This document shows positions 9,415 to 16,789 of a stretch of 64,000 nucleotides of DNA, piece by piece. Each line of letters opens with the position of its first letter. Positions within the stretch are counted from its first letter, which is position 1. Origin of the DNA: TH-plancto1 sp043777375. GTDB taxonomy: Bacteria; Planctomycetota; Planctomycetia; Planctomycetales; Planctomycetaceae. Below the pieces are notes generated by a model. It saw only the letters and a program-made list of their open reading frames with translations. It had not been told where the DNA came from and did no database searches. The stretch lies in the NCBI GenBank assembly GCA_043777375.1, contig JAYWHX010000009.1:62001-126000 (forward strand), read 5' to 3'. The position numbers and the translations under genes were made by a program.

Positions 9415-9553
9415 AGCCCGCCGCGCCAGCCAGGGGCTCGATTCAATCCGTGAGACGGCTCTCTTTTTTTCGGGGAGAAAGGCAATAAACGAAGCCCGCT
9501 AGCTGTGCAAAACTGAGGTTTCTGACACGCGGCCCTAGCTGGCGCGGCGGGCT
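9415..9553. repeat. Intergenic inverted-repeat element, family A copy 1
   Basis: The left arm at 9415-9435 and the right arm at 9533-9553 are reverse complements over 21 bases with one mismatch, separated by 97 bases. The arm begins AGCCCGCCGCGCCAGCC. The same arm pair recurs at 53062-53247. About 65 bases past the right arm both copies share TCTC..GTGCCATAA followed by TCTGGCC. No reading frame lies inside, so this looks like a non-autonomous repeat. Confidence 0.8.
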
Positions 9554-9755
9554 AGACAGAGGTAACCGCCGTGCTCGGGGCTTAGCGGGAAACTCGTCAG
9601 CGAGTCGAGCGTTTCTCTCAGTGCCATAAAGTCTGGCCAGAAACGCCGCAGACCGAGAGTGCGTCAAGTCATGCAGCTCAGAGGCACGGCAGAGACATCC
9701 GTCTGGACCCTCATTCTGGCGACGGTCATCTCTCAAGGAGTGAGAGAGGAATTAT

Positions 9756-9838
9756 TGACAGGATTCACAGGATGATCAGGATGCTCAGACGCGATACGAG
9801 GGGCCAGAATCATCCTGTCGATCCTGTTGATCCTGTCA
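9756..9838. repeat. Imperfect inverted repeat of ACAGGAT units
   Basis: The left arm at 9756-9782 (TGACAGGATTCACAGGATGA...) and right arm at 9809-9838 are imperfect reverse complements, each containing three copies of a CAGGAT/ATCCTG unit. Similar ACAGGAT-type intergenic repeats occur in many bacterial genomes. No coding function is visible. Confidence 0.7.
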
Positions 9839-10106
9839 TAGCTTTAGGGCAATGCGGTTCCTGCTGATATTCGAAAGTCTGCTGTCTCGCGTGACTCTGT
9901 CGTGAATTTCCGACCGCGACCTCCGTCCAGGATGTACACGTCGAAAACCAAGTCCCGGAGAAGCATTGGGAGTCCCCGATCCCCGATGTGTGATACGTCG
10001 AGTCTCGAGGATCTCTATCGCACGCTCATGACAAGCTCTGACTTAACGAGCGTCTCAACGAAAAGCGACAGGCTGGTGCCTGTCGCAGGAAGGAGCCTCG
10101 ACGACT

Positions 10107-11246
10107 TCACTCCGGAGGTGCGGGCAATTCAAGATACCTCTGCGGCGGAGTTTCCGGGGCCAAACCCGGTGGGGGAGGCAGAATCTCTACGTTCCCACGC
10201 AACCCATCGGGACGAACCTGTCCCGCTTCGAAAGTGCTCGACGGAACTTGCTTTGCCAAGTCGTTACGTGGAGAGAGCTGAGAGCGCAGGCTCCTCACGG
10301 ACTGATCCAGTGTCGCGACCATCAACTGCAGCAGTGCATCTTGATCAGTCGTTTCGGTGGATTCATTTGGCAGCTCGACTTCCACGATGCTGCGTTTCAG
10401 GGTGTCGTGAACGTACGCAGCCAGGGAACCTGTCTTGTAGACCTTGTCGAACGGAGCCGAATCGTACTCTGGCAACAGCTCACGAGGGACGAAGTCATCA
10501 CTGCGAACCGTCCCACGGGTACTCCGCGACTCCACCAGATGCACGACCAGTTCGGGATTGAACTGATTCAAGAGCTGAACGACGGCCCGGGTCTCCGGTT
10601 CGCTGCCGGGCTTCTCTCCGGTTTCGCGACGCGGGCTGGCGGTGAAACGAGTGGTGGGGAAATTTCGATTGAGATCGACACCGCGAGAATTCGTGAGTGT
10701 CCGATCTGCGACGCCGTCCGGATTGGGAGTTCGCACAATAAGCACGGAGAGCTGAACTGGCATGAGTTCATCACGAGCAAACACACCGGCCAGTTTTTCC
10801 ACGAGCTCGACCGTCGACTCAGAATTCCCTGTGAGACTACTGAGAACCGCGATGCGCTTGGGACCTTTTCCGAAGATCGCCGTTTCAATGGGGCGGCGTT
10901 TGGCACTCTCGAAGTCGCGACGCCACTTCACTGGCCCCACGACAATTGTTGCCGGAGAAGGGGCACTCGTCACAGGTTCTTGCCGTGCGACTTCGCGTGG
11001 AACTGGCACTGACTTCGGTGAGGCAATCACAGCTGGCTTGCGAATCGGGAACGCAGCGGGTTGGCCGAGATCCACCTCCAACTCAAGGAACTGACGTTCT
11101 TGAGGGAGTAGTTCGCGCGGATTCCGAGGAGCAGGGCGCGCTGCGGAACGCGGGGGTACAGGTTGCTGGGCGTGAACACGATCGCCGAGGCCCGCGAGGG
11201 TCCATGCAATCATCACTCCCGCGAGCATACGCGAGTGGGAACTCAT
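10107..11246 (-). CDS. Secreted M14-like carboxypeptidase-fold protein, probably degenerate
   Basis: A 379-aa protein with an N-terminal signal-like segment (MLAGVMIAWTLAGLGDRVHAQ) and a Pro/Arg-rich linker to about residue 100. The rest resembles zinc carboxypeptidases of the M14/succinylglutamate-desuccinylase type: VRTPNPDG (172-178), GVDLNRNFP (189-197), EPETRAVVQLL (216-226), VVHLVES (234-240) and VEVELPNE near 288-295. In active members the first zinc site reads HGxE; here the equivalent is LTGNSE (138-143), so the His seems replaced while Glu is kept. It may bind ligand without cleaving. Adjacent minus-strand genes are separated by a terminator-like hairpin. Confidence 0.65.
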   Translation of the reverse strand: MSSHSRMLAGVMIAWTLAGLGDRVHAQQPVPPRSAARPAPRNPRELLPQERQFLELEVDLGQPAAFPIRKPAVIASPKSVPVPREVARQEPVTSAPSPATIVVGPVKWRRDFESAKRRPIETAIFGKGPKRIAVLSSLTGNSESTVELVEKLAGVFARDELMPVQLSVLIVRTPNPDGVADRTLTNSRGVDLNRNFPTTRFTASPRRETGEKPGSEPETRAVVQLLNQFNPELVVHLVESRSTRGTVRSDDFVPRELLPEYDSAPFDKVYKTGSLAAYVHDTLKRSIVEVELPNESTETTDQDALLQLMVATLDQSVRSLRSQLSPRNDLAKQVPSSTFEAGQVRPDGLRGNVEILPPPPGLAPETPPQRYLELPAPPE

Positions 11247-11290
11247 CTCTGGTCCTCCGTGGGGGAGTCACGGATTCACGAGGGGAGAAA

Positions 11291-11319
11291 GCGGGACCAA
11301 TCTTTTGACGGGTCCCCGC
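11291..11319 (-). terminator. Possible terminator downstream of the 227-aa gene
   Basis: GCGGGACC and GGGTCCCCGC form a GC-rich stem with one bulge and an 11-base loop, 12 bases past the stop at 11331. On the minus strand it is followed by TTTCTCCCC, a weak U tract. Confidence 0.4.
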
Positions 11320-11330
11320 AGAACAGACAA

Positions 11331-12014
11331 TCAATCGTCATCGCAGCTCAGACGCATCCGCAGCTCATCGAGCTGGCGGGCATATTCGTCAGACGTCGAA
11401 TGCACGTGTTCGCCTTCAGTGATGAAGCGGATCGTGTCACTCAAGGGGAGACGGTCTTCCAGAATTTGTTCGAACTCATCCAGATCATGTCCGTACATGA
11501 TCAACAGCTTGTGTTCGTCAAACTGGATCTCCATGGGAAATCTCGAGTGCATGATCGCGATGCCGGTGCATCCATCGTTCGTGAGCAGGTCTTCGAAGTC
11601 GTAGAGCGTGCTCTTGAGAATGGGCAGATCGATCTGCTCACGATAGATGTCGACGTGACCATCCATCTCATCTGCATGACTGGTCTCAAGGACGATGTTG
11701 ACTTCATCACCGAGCGGCTCCAGCAGATCGATGAATAGATCGAACAGCTTCTCTTTCGTTTGAGCTGCCATGATGACGGGGATCTTGGTTCCCGTTTCTG
11801 GATCTCGATAGGTGTCACGTCGCCAACCGGCGCTGGGGACAACATGCAGGTCCATCGAAGGCCGCACGGCTTCGGTCAGCAAGAAGCTGCCGTACCGCGC
11901 GGTTCGCAAGTGCTCTTCGAGCTGCTTCGTTGTTGCAGTGTCAAAAGCACTGCGTGACTTCGCGGGCGCTCCATCGCGGAAGGTGTCCCTCGTGAGTCGC
12001 TTCAGGAAACTCAT
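11331..12014 (-). CDS. Conserved hypothetical protein
   Basis: A 227-aa soluble, acidic protein (ending SCDDD) that I do not recognise. It has no signal peptide or membrane segment. A central alpha/beta pattern is visible: TKIPVIMAAQTKEKLFDLFID, DEVNIVLETS, GCTGIAIMHS, HKLLIMYGHDLDEFEQIL. The last third predicts as helical and charged. A clean ATG, a GGAGGG-like ribosome site upstream (TTGGAAGGAGGG region at 12015-12030) and consistent codon use support it as a real gene. It is followed by a possible terminator and the M14-like gene. Confidence 0.75.
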   Translation of the reverse strand: MSFLKRLTRDTFRDGAPAKSRSAFDTATTKQLEEHLRTARYGSFLLTEAVRPSMDLHVVPSAGWRRDTYRDPETGTKIPVIMAAQTKEKLFDLFIDLLEPLGDEVNIVLETSHADEMDGHVDIYREQIDLPILKSTLYDFEDLLTNDGCTGIAIMHSRFPMEIQFDEHKLLIMYGHDLDEFEQILEDRLPLSDTIRFITEGEHVHSTSDEYARQLDELRMRLSCDDD

Positions 12015-12311
12015 GTTTCCCTCCTTCCAATCGATGCCTGGTGACGGTCAGCGAACTCTCCGCAGGAGGACTCGATCAGCGAGTTCATTGGAAGAGAGTT
12101 CGAGCAACCATAGCACGCACTACGCAGGGGGGTGCGACAGGTGCGTTCCGTGAGAGAGTTTTGCCAGAAGCATCGGGAGAGGATGCCACGGGAGCCATTT
12201 GGTACGGCTCGACCAGTTGGGCAAGAGATCGTTCTGTAAGGAATATACCAAGGAGAGTAGCTGTCAGGCTGCCATCGGGCACAGACGAACGCTGCTGAGA
12301 AACGGTGAGTA

Positions 12312-12353
12312 CCAAAAAGAAAACGGATGGCTGAGAGAACCCAGCCACCCGTT
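12312..12353 (-). terminator. Rho-independent terminator of the Lys/Ala-rich peptide gene
   Basis: On the minus strand AACGGGTGGCTG (12353-12342) pairs with CAGCCATCCGTT (12333-12322) across an 8-base loop with one G-U pair, followed by TTTTCTTTTT. It lies 25 bases after the stop of the 29-aa peptide, which supports that small gene being transcribed as its own unit. Confidence 0.85.
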
Positions 12354-12377
12354 CGAACTTCTCTTGCGAATCAGAAT

Positions 12378-12467
12378 TTACTTCTTCTTCGCAGCCTTCT
12401 TTGCTGCTGTCTTCTTCGCTGGTGCAGCCTTAGCTGCTGCCTTCTTCGCTGCTGCCTTCTTAGCCAT
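12378..12467 (-). CDS. 29-aa lysine/alanine-rich micro-protein, histone-H1-tail-like
   Basis: An extremely short basic protein composed almost only of Lys and Ala with one Pro: it begins MAKKAAAKKAAAKAAPAKK and continues in the same pattern to KKK. The pattern is that of the AKKA repeats in bacterial Hc1/H1-like and HU-extension tails, which bind DNA non-specifically. The ATG at 12465-12467 has AAGGACGAGACTC just upstream, a plausible ribosome site, and a strong terminator follows. A longer frame continues upstream to 12623 but its sequence is not of this type. DNA binding is inferred from composition; it could also be a remnant or translation of a low-complexity tract. Confidence 0.6.
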   Translation of the reverse strand: MAKKAAAKKAAAKAAPAKKTAAKKAAKKK

Positions 12468-12554
12468 GAGTCTCGTCCTTCCAAAAGTTCCAGTGTGGTG
12501 TCCTGCCGGGGCTACCGGGAGCTTGTGATCGACGAGGACGGCCACCATTGAGTT

Positions 12555-12591
12555 GAACTGGTCTACCTTGACCAGTTCGCTTGTGCACAAG
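12555..12591. promoter_or_regulatory. Two adjacent palindromes upstream of the Lys/Ala peptide gene
   Basis: GAACTGGTC (12555-12563) and GACCAGTTC (12570-12578) form a perfect 9-base dyad around a 6-base centre, immediately followed by the 12-base perfect palindrome CTTGTGCACAAG (12580-12591). They lie 88-124 bases upstream of the peptide start and could be operators or an RNA hairpin in the leader. No regulator is identifiable. Confidence 0.45.
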
Positions 12592-13134
12592 TGAGGGTGA
12601 TTGGTCCTTCCACCGACCACCAACTCTCATGCACAAACATCACTTGAGGCAAATGGTATGAAAATGGCGAATGCATGCAACCCTATTCTTGACACTTTCC
12701 GCACAATCTCTAGATGTGGGACAAAACTGCAAACCGCGCTGACCATCACTGTCGCTCTCATCGTCACTCAGCATCGCGCGATTCAATGGCATCTTCGATG
12801 TCGCAACCATCAATCCCGGACAGCCAATCATGCGCTATCACGCATCTTCTCAAGGCCACTCATTGCGATTCCAACGTGAGACAAGAGCGCATCTCACGTG
12901 GACCAATCTGTTGTGGATGAGTTGCCTCATGTCGAATCAATTTCAGTCACCCTCATGCCATTCATCATGCCGCACGAGATTCGCCAAACCGTTACTACAC
13001 ATAGAGAAACTGGCTGTTTTCTCGCACTCGGGGTACAGTGAAGTGGATCACAGAGTAAGCGTCCGTACTTATTCTTGTGATGCACGAAGACCGCGCGTGA
13101 TGCGAGTCGCGCGATGATGATGAAGGACCAACAC
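12592..13134. other. Intergenic region, no gene seen
   Basis: About 540 bases between the divergent Lys/Ala peptide and kinase genes. It is noticeably AT-richer than its surroundings. It must contain the kinase promoter, but I see no confident -35/-10 pair and no frame with a recognisable family. Confidence 0.5.
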
Positions 13135-14742
13135 ATGGCTGATCCCATCCCACCCGATGCCGAATCGAATGTCGACAAGACGATCATGGTTTCGGGCACC
13201 GCGTCGCAACGCCTGGCATCGTCGACCGCCGAAGAGCTGTCTCGAGTGGGACAAATGTTTGGCGAGTTCAAATTGTTGCGGAGGCTCGGCAAGGGAGGCA
13301 TGGCCGAAGTCTGGTTGGCTGAGCAGTCGAAGCCGAAACGAAACGTCGCGCTGAAGTTCATGCATACAGAGCTGATGAACGATCCTCTGTACGTGAGACG
13401 CTTCGAGCGTGAAGCTGATGCCGCTGCGGGTCTCTCGCATGCCAACATCGTGCAGGTCTACTCCACCGGGACTACGCAAAAACAACACTACATTGTGCAG
13501 GAATACGTCGAAGGCCAAACCCTGCGTGAGTATCTCCAGAAGTTGACCGCCCAGAAGAAACGTATCGGCGTGGCCGCTGCGCTCCAAGTGATGCGGCAGA
13601 CAGCTGCCGCACTCGAGGCCGCAGCTGCGAATGGGATTGTTCATCGCGACATCAAACCCGAGAACATCATGCTGACCGAAAAGGGCAGCGTGAAGGTGGC
13701 CGACTTCGGGTTGGCTCAGATCGAGCAAGGAGGCGAGAAGCTCAACCTGACTCAAGCAGACACCACGATGGGGACCCCTCTCTATATGAGTCCCGAACAA
13801 ATTCGCGCGGAGAAGCTGGACCAGCGCTCGGATCTCTACTCGTTCGGAGTCACGGCTTATCACATGTTGTGCGGACAGACGCCCTTCAAGGGTGATTCGG
13901 CCATGGCGGTGGCGGTGCAGCACCTGCACAATGCGCCGCCCGCACTGCTCGATCGCCGCAATGACTTGCCCAAGCCACTGTGCGATCTGGTGCATCGGTT
14001 GCTCCGAAAGAAGCCAGAAGAGAGATATCAATCGTTCACGGAAGTGCTGGAAGACATTCGCCAATTGTCCAAGGCCCACAAGACCGGAACACTGGCCGAA
14101 GTGACGATTGCCTATGTGGAGAGTGACGACGACCTGCCTCCCGCTCGCAAACTCTATGGCCAGCGCCCTTGGTTGACGCTGCTGCTACTGGTTCTGTTGA
14201 CGGGCAGTGCCAGCGCGGGAGTGGGGTGGCTGATGCGATCACGGATTGGTCCGTCCTCGGAAGCTCCCTCGAAGATCAACAAGGAGGCGACCGCCAAGGA
14301 ACAGTTCCTCAAAGCCATGCTCCTCGTGAATCACGAAGACGCCTGGAAAGCCGTGGGGAAGTACTTTGCGAACGACAACGCCGAAAAGCTGTGGGTCCAC
14401 CGTGCGGAAGAGCAGCTGTTGTTGTTCTATCTGAAGGACAAGAGCCGTGATCAGGAATCGCTGGAGCAGACGAAAGTGCTGGCCAGTCTGCGAAGCGTTG
14501 ACGAGCGGTTCTACACGGAATCCCGGCTCGCGGAGGCGTACCTGGCCGCCGGAGAAAACAACGTCAACCGCTTGAAGAGCATCATGAGTACCGACAGTAC
14601 CAAATTCGAAACCCAGCTCACTGGAGCGTGGAAGGTGCTGTATCAAGACTTGCTCATCCAAGGCCAAGGCCCCCGCCCGATTCGCGGCCCGCGCCCCGGC
14701 GAGCCAGACCGGCGCATCGCCCCACCCGGGGAGTTCAAGTGA
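13135..14742 (+). CDS. Transmembrane Hanks-type serine/threonine protein kinase
   Basis: A 535-aa kinase with the full set of catalytic motifs: glycine loop LGKGGMAEVW (51-60), ATP lysine in VALK (74), HRDIKPEN (170-177), DFG (190-192) and the activation-segment end GTPLYMSPEQ. A single membrane span (about 346-366, LTLLLLVLLTGSASAGVGWLM) precedes a 165-aa helical extracytoplasmic region without PASTA repeats, ending in a Pro/Arg-rich tail. The ATG at 13135 follows GAAGGACC; in-frame ATGs up to 21 bases upstream are less well placed. It overlaps the phosphoesterase gene by four bases, so the two are co-translated. Substrates are unknown. Confidence 0.92.
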   Translation: MADPIPPDAESNVDKTIMVSGTASQRLASSTAEELSRVGQMFGEFKLLRRLGKGGMAEVWLAEQSKPKRNVALKFMHTELMNDPLYVRRFEREADAAAGLSHANIVQVYSTGTTQKQHYIVQEYVEGQTLREYLQKLTAQKKRIGVAAALQVMRQTAAALEAAAANGIVHRDIKPENIMLTEKGSVKVADFGLAQIEQGGEKLNLTQADTTMGTPLYMSPEQIRAEKLDQRSDLYSFGVTAYHMLCGQTPFKGDSAMAVAVQHLHNAPPALLDRRNDLPKPLCDLVHRLLRKKPEERYQSFTEVLEDIRQLSKAHKTGTLAEVTIAYVESDDDLPPARKLYGQRPWLTLLLLVLLTGSASAGVGWLMRSRIGPSSEAPSKINKEATAKEQFLKAMLLVNHEDAWKAVGKYFANDNAEKLWVHRAEEQLLLFYLKDKSRDQESLEQTKVLASLRSVDERFYTESRLAEAYLAAGENNVNRLKSIMSTDSTKFETQLTGAWKVLYQDLLIQGQGPRPIRGPRPGEPDRRIAPPGEFK

Positions 14743-15500
14743 CTGAACCGGCTGTTCACGCGATCCCCGTCTGCTTTGTCGCGGATCTCCATTTGTTCTC
14801 CCGCCGTACGCGGGGGCACTTGATGGAATCAGACATCGTGGCCGCAGCTCGGCGGTCGCGTGTCTGCGTTCTCGGCGGAGACATTTTTGACTTTAAGTGG
14901 TCCGCACACTCCTCACATGACGCCAGTCTGTCCGCAGCTGTGGAATGGATTCGTCGTCTCGTCGAAGCGGTACCGGAGTGTCAGTTCCACTTTGTCCTGG
15001 GGAACCATGACGACCTGCCTGCGTTGGTCTCGCTATTGCCGGGACTGGCCACACAGTACGCGAACTTCTACTGGGATCGCTTCTACCTGCGGCTCGGCGA
15101 TACCGTCTTCCTGCACGGAGATGCCGCTGACCGGCGCATGAATGCGGAACGACTGCAAACCCGGCGAGACCGGTACTCGCACGATCAACGTCGGCGCTGG
15201 GCGCATGGGTTGTATGGGTTGATTGTCCACTCCCAGATTCACCGGTTGATACCGCACGCGGTCTACCCCCCGGCAATCGTGGCAGATCGGTTGTTGAAGT
15301 ACTTACATGAAGTTCATCAAGGGCCCACAGAGGGCGTCAGGCAGGTCTGCTTCGGTCACACTCATCGACCACTCGCAGGTTACCATCGGAGCGGAGTCGT
15401 GTTCCATAACGGTGGAGCCCCGATCGGACGGGCGAAATACCGCATCGTGGAGATTCACGTCACAACGCCCACACCATGGGACGATGTCTCGCCGGAATGA
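14739..15500 (+). CDS. LpxH-like calcineurin-type metallophosphoesterase
   Basis: A 253-aa enzyme resembling UDP-2,3-diacylglucosamine pyrophosphatase. Metal-binding motifs are in order: ADLHLF (D16, H18), LGGDIFDF (D48), LGNHDD (N89, H90), FLHGD, and FGHTHRP near the C-terminus. The GTG at 14739 overlaps the kinase stop (GTGA), the usual form of coupling; frames extending upstream are Arg/Pro-rich shadows of the kinase end. LpxH-type activity would fit lipid A synthesis, but relatives hydrolyse other phosphoesters, so the substrate is uncertain. Confidence 0.85.
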   Translation: MTEPAVHAIPVCFVADLHLFSRRTRGHLMESDIVAAARRSRVCVLGGDIFDFKWSAHSSHDASLSAAVEWIRRLVEAVPECQFHFVLGNHDDLPALVSLLPGLATQYANFYWDRFYLRLGDTVFLHGDAADRRMNAERLQTRRDRYSHDQRRRWAHGLYGLIVHSQIHRLIPHAVYPPAIVADRLLKYLHEVHQGPTEGVRQVCFGHTHRPLAGYHRSGVVFHNGGAPIGRAKYRIVEIHVTTPTPWDDVSPE

Positions 15501-15510
15501 GGCATTGCCT

Positions 15511-15616
15511 CCACGAACCCGACGCGTCAGCGAGGGCGGTCGCTCACCGACGTTCTACGAGAGACAGACGTTCCACCTCACGACGCTCGGCCCTCGCTGA
15601 CGCGTCGGGTTCGTGG
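15511..15616. repeat. Intergenic inverted repeat, family B
   Basis: The left arm at 15511-15537 and right arm at 15590-15616 are perfect reverse complements over 27 bases, with a 52-base centre. The arm contains CCGACGCGTCAGCGAGGGC. A diverged single arm followed by the same GTTCTAC sequence lies at 44021-44062. The element fills the gap between the phosphoesterase and the oxidoreductase gene and could form a cruciform or transcript hairpin. Confidence 0.85.
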
Positions 15617-15671
15617 GGACTGCGACGCTGACACACGGCATCAGATCACACCATCTTTCAGGATCAACAGC

Positions 15672-16724
15672 ATGACAATTCGAGTTGGCATTATCGGCGC
15701 AGGCGGGATCGCAGCCAAGCTGCACTTGCCGGAGTTATGTGCAGTTCCCGGTGTTGAGGTCGCCGTCCTCGCGGGTCGGCGTCAGAGTCGTCTCGACACT
15801 CTGTGCCAGAAGTTCAACGTGCCTCGCAACACTCACTCCTATGAGGACGTGATTGCTGATCTGAACATTGATGCGGTGGTCGTCGCGTTGCCGCACCCGC
15901 TGCATGTGAAGTACGGGTTGATGGCCCTCGCAGCTGGTAAGCATGTCCACATGCAGAAACCGCTCAGTACATCGCTCGATGAGGCAGAGCAGTTCGTGCA
16001 AGCCGCTGAGAGGACCGACAAGACGGTGCTGTGCCTCCCCTATGTCGCACGTCCCGCATTACTGGCGGCCCGTGAATGCATCGAACGTGGTGACCTCGGC
16101 AAGATCTCCGCAGCTCATTGCCGCTTCAGTCACGGCGGCCCCGAAGTCTACTACGCGACCATCCAGCAGATCCTCCAAGAAGAGGACGAGGACGATCTCT
16201 GGTTCTTCGATGCGAAGCGTGCCGATGTCGGAGCGCTGTTCGATATGGGAGTCTACGCCATCGCCCATCTGGTCACGCTGCTCGGCACCGTGCGCTCCGT
16301 CACCGGTCGCTGCACGACCGTCGACAAGCCGACCACCCTTGAAGACACAGCTGCGATGATCCTCGACTTTGCCGGTGGGACGCTGGGAGTGGCGGAGACG
16401 GGCTGGTGCGACGGGGCGAGGACGTATGGGTTCGAGGTTCACGGAACGAAGGGGAAGCTGGTCAACCCGCCGCTGACTCCACACTTACTCAAGTATCGCC
16501 CCAGTACAGTCGTCGACGAAGACGGCGGCCTGATCCAGGATGCGGTCGACTGCTCGAAGTTCTCGAACGTCGATTCGCATCAGCACTGGATCGACTGCAT
16601 CCGCGACCACAAACAACCCCCGTACTCGAACGCCCGCCACGCGCGGCATGTGACCGAGATCATGCTGGCCGGGTTGGAGTCATCGAAGATAGGGAGGTCC
16701 GTGGCGATTCGGTCGGAGATTTAA
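15672..16724 (+). CDS. Gfo/Idh/MocA family oxidoreductase
   Basis: A 350-aa NAD(P)-dependent sugar or inositol dehydrogenase-type protein. The N-terminal Rossmann motif is VGIIGAGGIAAKLHLPEL. The family's EKP motif appears as MQKPLSTSLDEAEQF, keeping the catalytic-site Lys. The C-terminal substrate domain has GALFDMGVYAIAHLVTLLG, with the conserved Asp and aromatic positions. No signal peptide is present, so it is cytoplasmic. Planctomycetes carry many paralogues; the substrate cannot be inferred. Confidence 0.92.
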   Translation: MTIRVGIIGAGGIAAKLHLPELCAVPGVEVAVLAGRRQSRLDTLCQKFNVPRNTHSYEDVIADLNIDAVVVALPHPLHVKYGLMALAAGKHVHMQKPLSTSLDEAEQFVQAAERTDKTVLCLPYVARPALLAARECIERGDLGKISAAHCRFSHGGPEVYYATIQQILQEEDEDDLWFFDAKRADVGALFDMGVYAIAHLVTLLGTVRSVTGRCTTVDKPTTLEDTAAMILDFAGGTLGVAETGWCDGARTYGFEVHGTKGKLVNPPLTPHLLKYRPSTVVDEDGGLIQDAVDCSKFSNVDSHQHWIDCIRDHKQPPYSNARHARHVTEIMLAGLESSKIGRSVAIRSEI

Positions 16725-16789
16725 CGCCGTTGTTGTCAACGCCGCCGTTTAGCCGCGACGCGAGGTCGTCGAAGCGGAGCGTTGCCTGC

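Larger units (their letters stand above)
9188..10106. other. Long intergenic region with two inverted-repeat elements
   Basis: About 920 bases between the M14-like gene and the PilT-like gene, with no gene I can support. It holds an inverted repeat at 9415-9553 that recurs near 53.1 kb, a shared downstream block at about 9616-9638, and a second element at 9756-9838 made of ACAGGAT-type units. The short frames here have no recognisable families. Confidence 0.6.

Noticed and set aside
13069..14079. 336-codon frame antisense to the kinase
   Set aside because: It mirrors the kinase codons; His/Gln/Leu-rich sequence without motifs is typical of an antisense shadow in GC-rich DNA.
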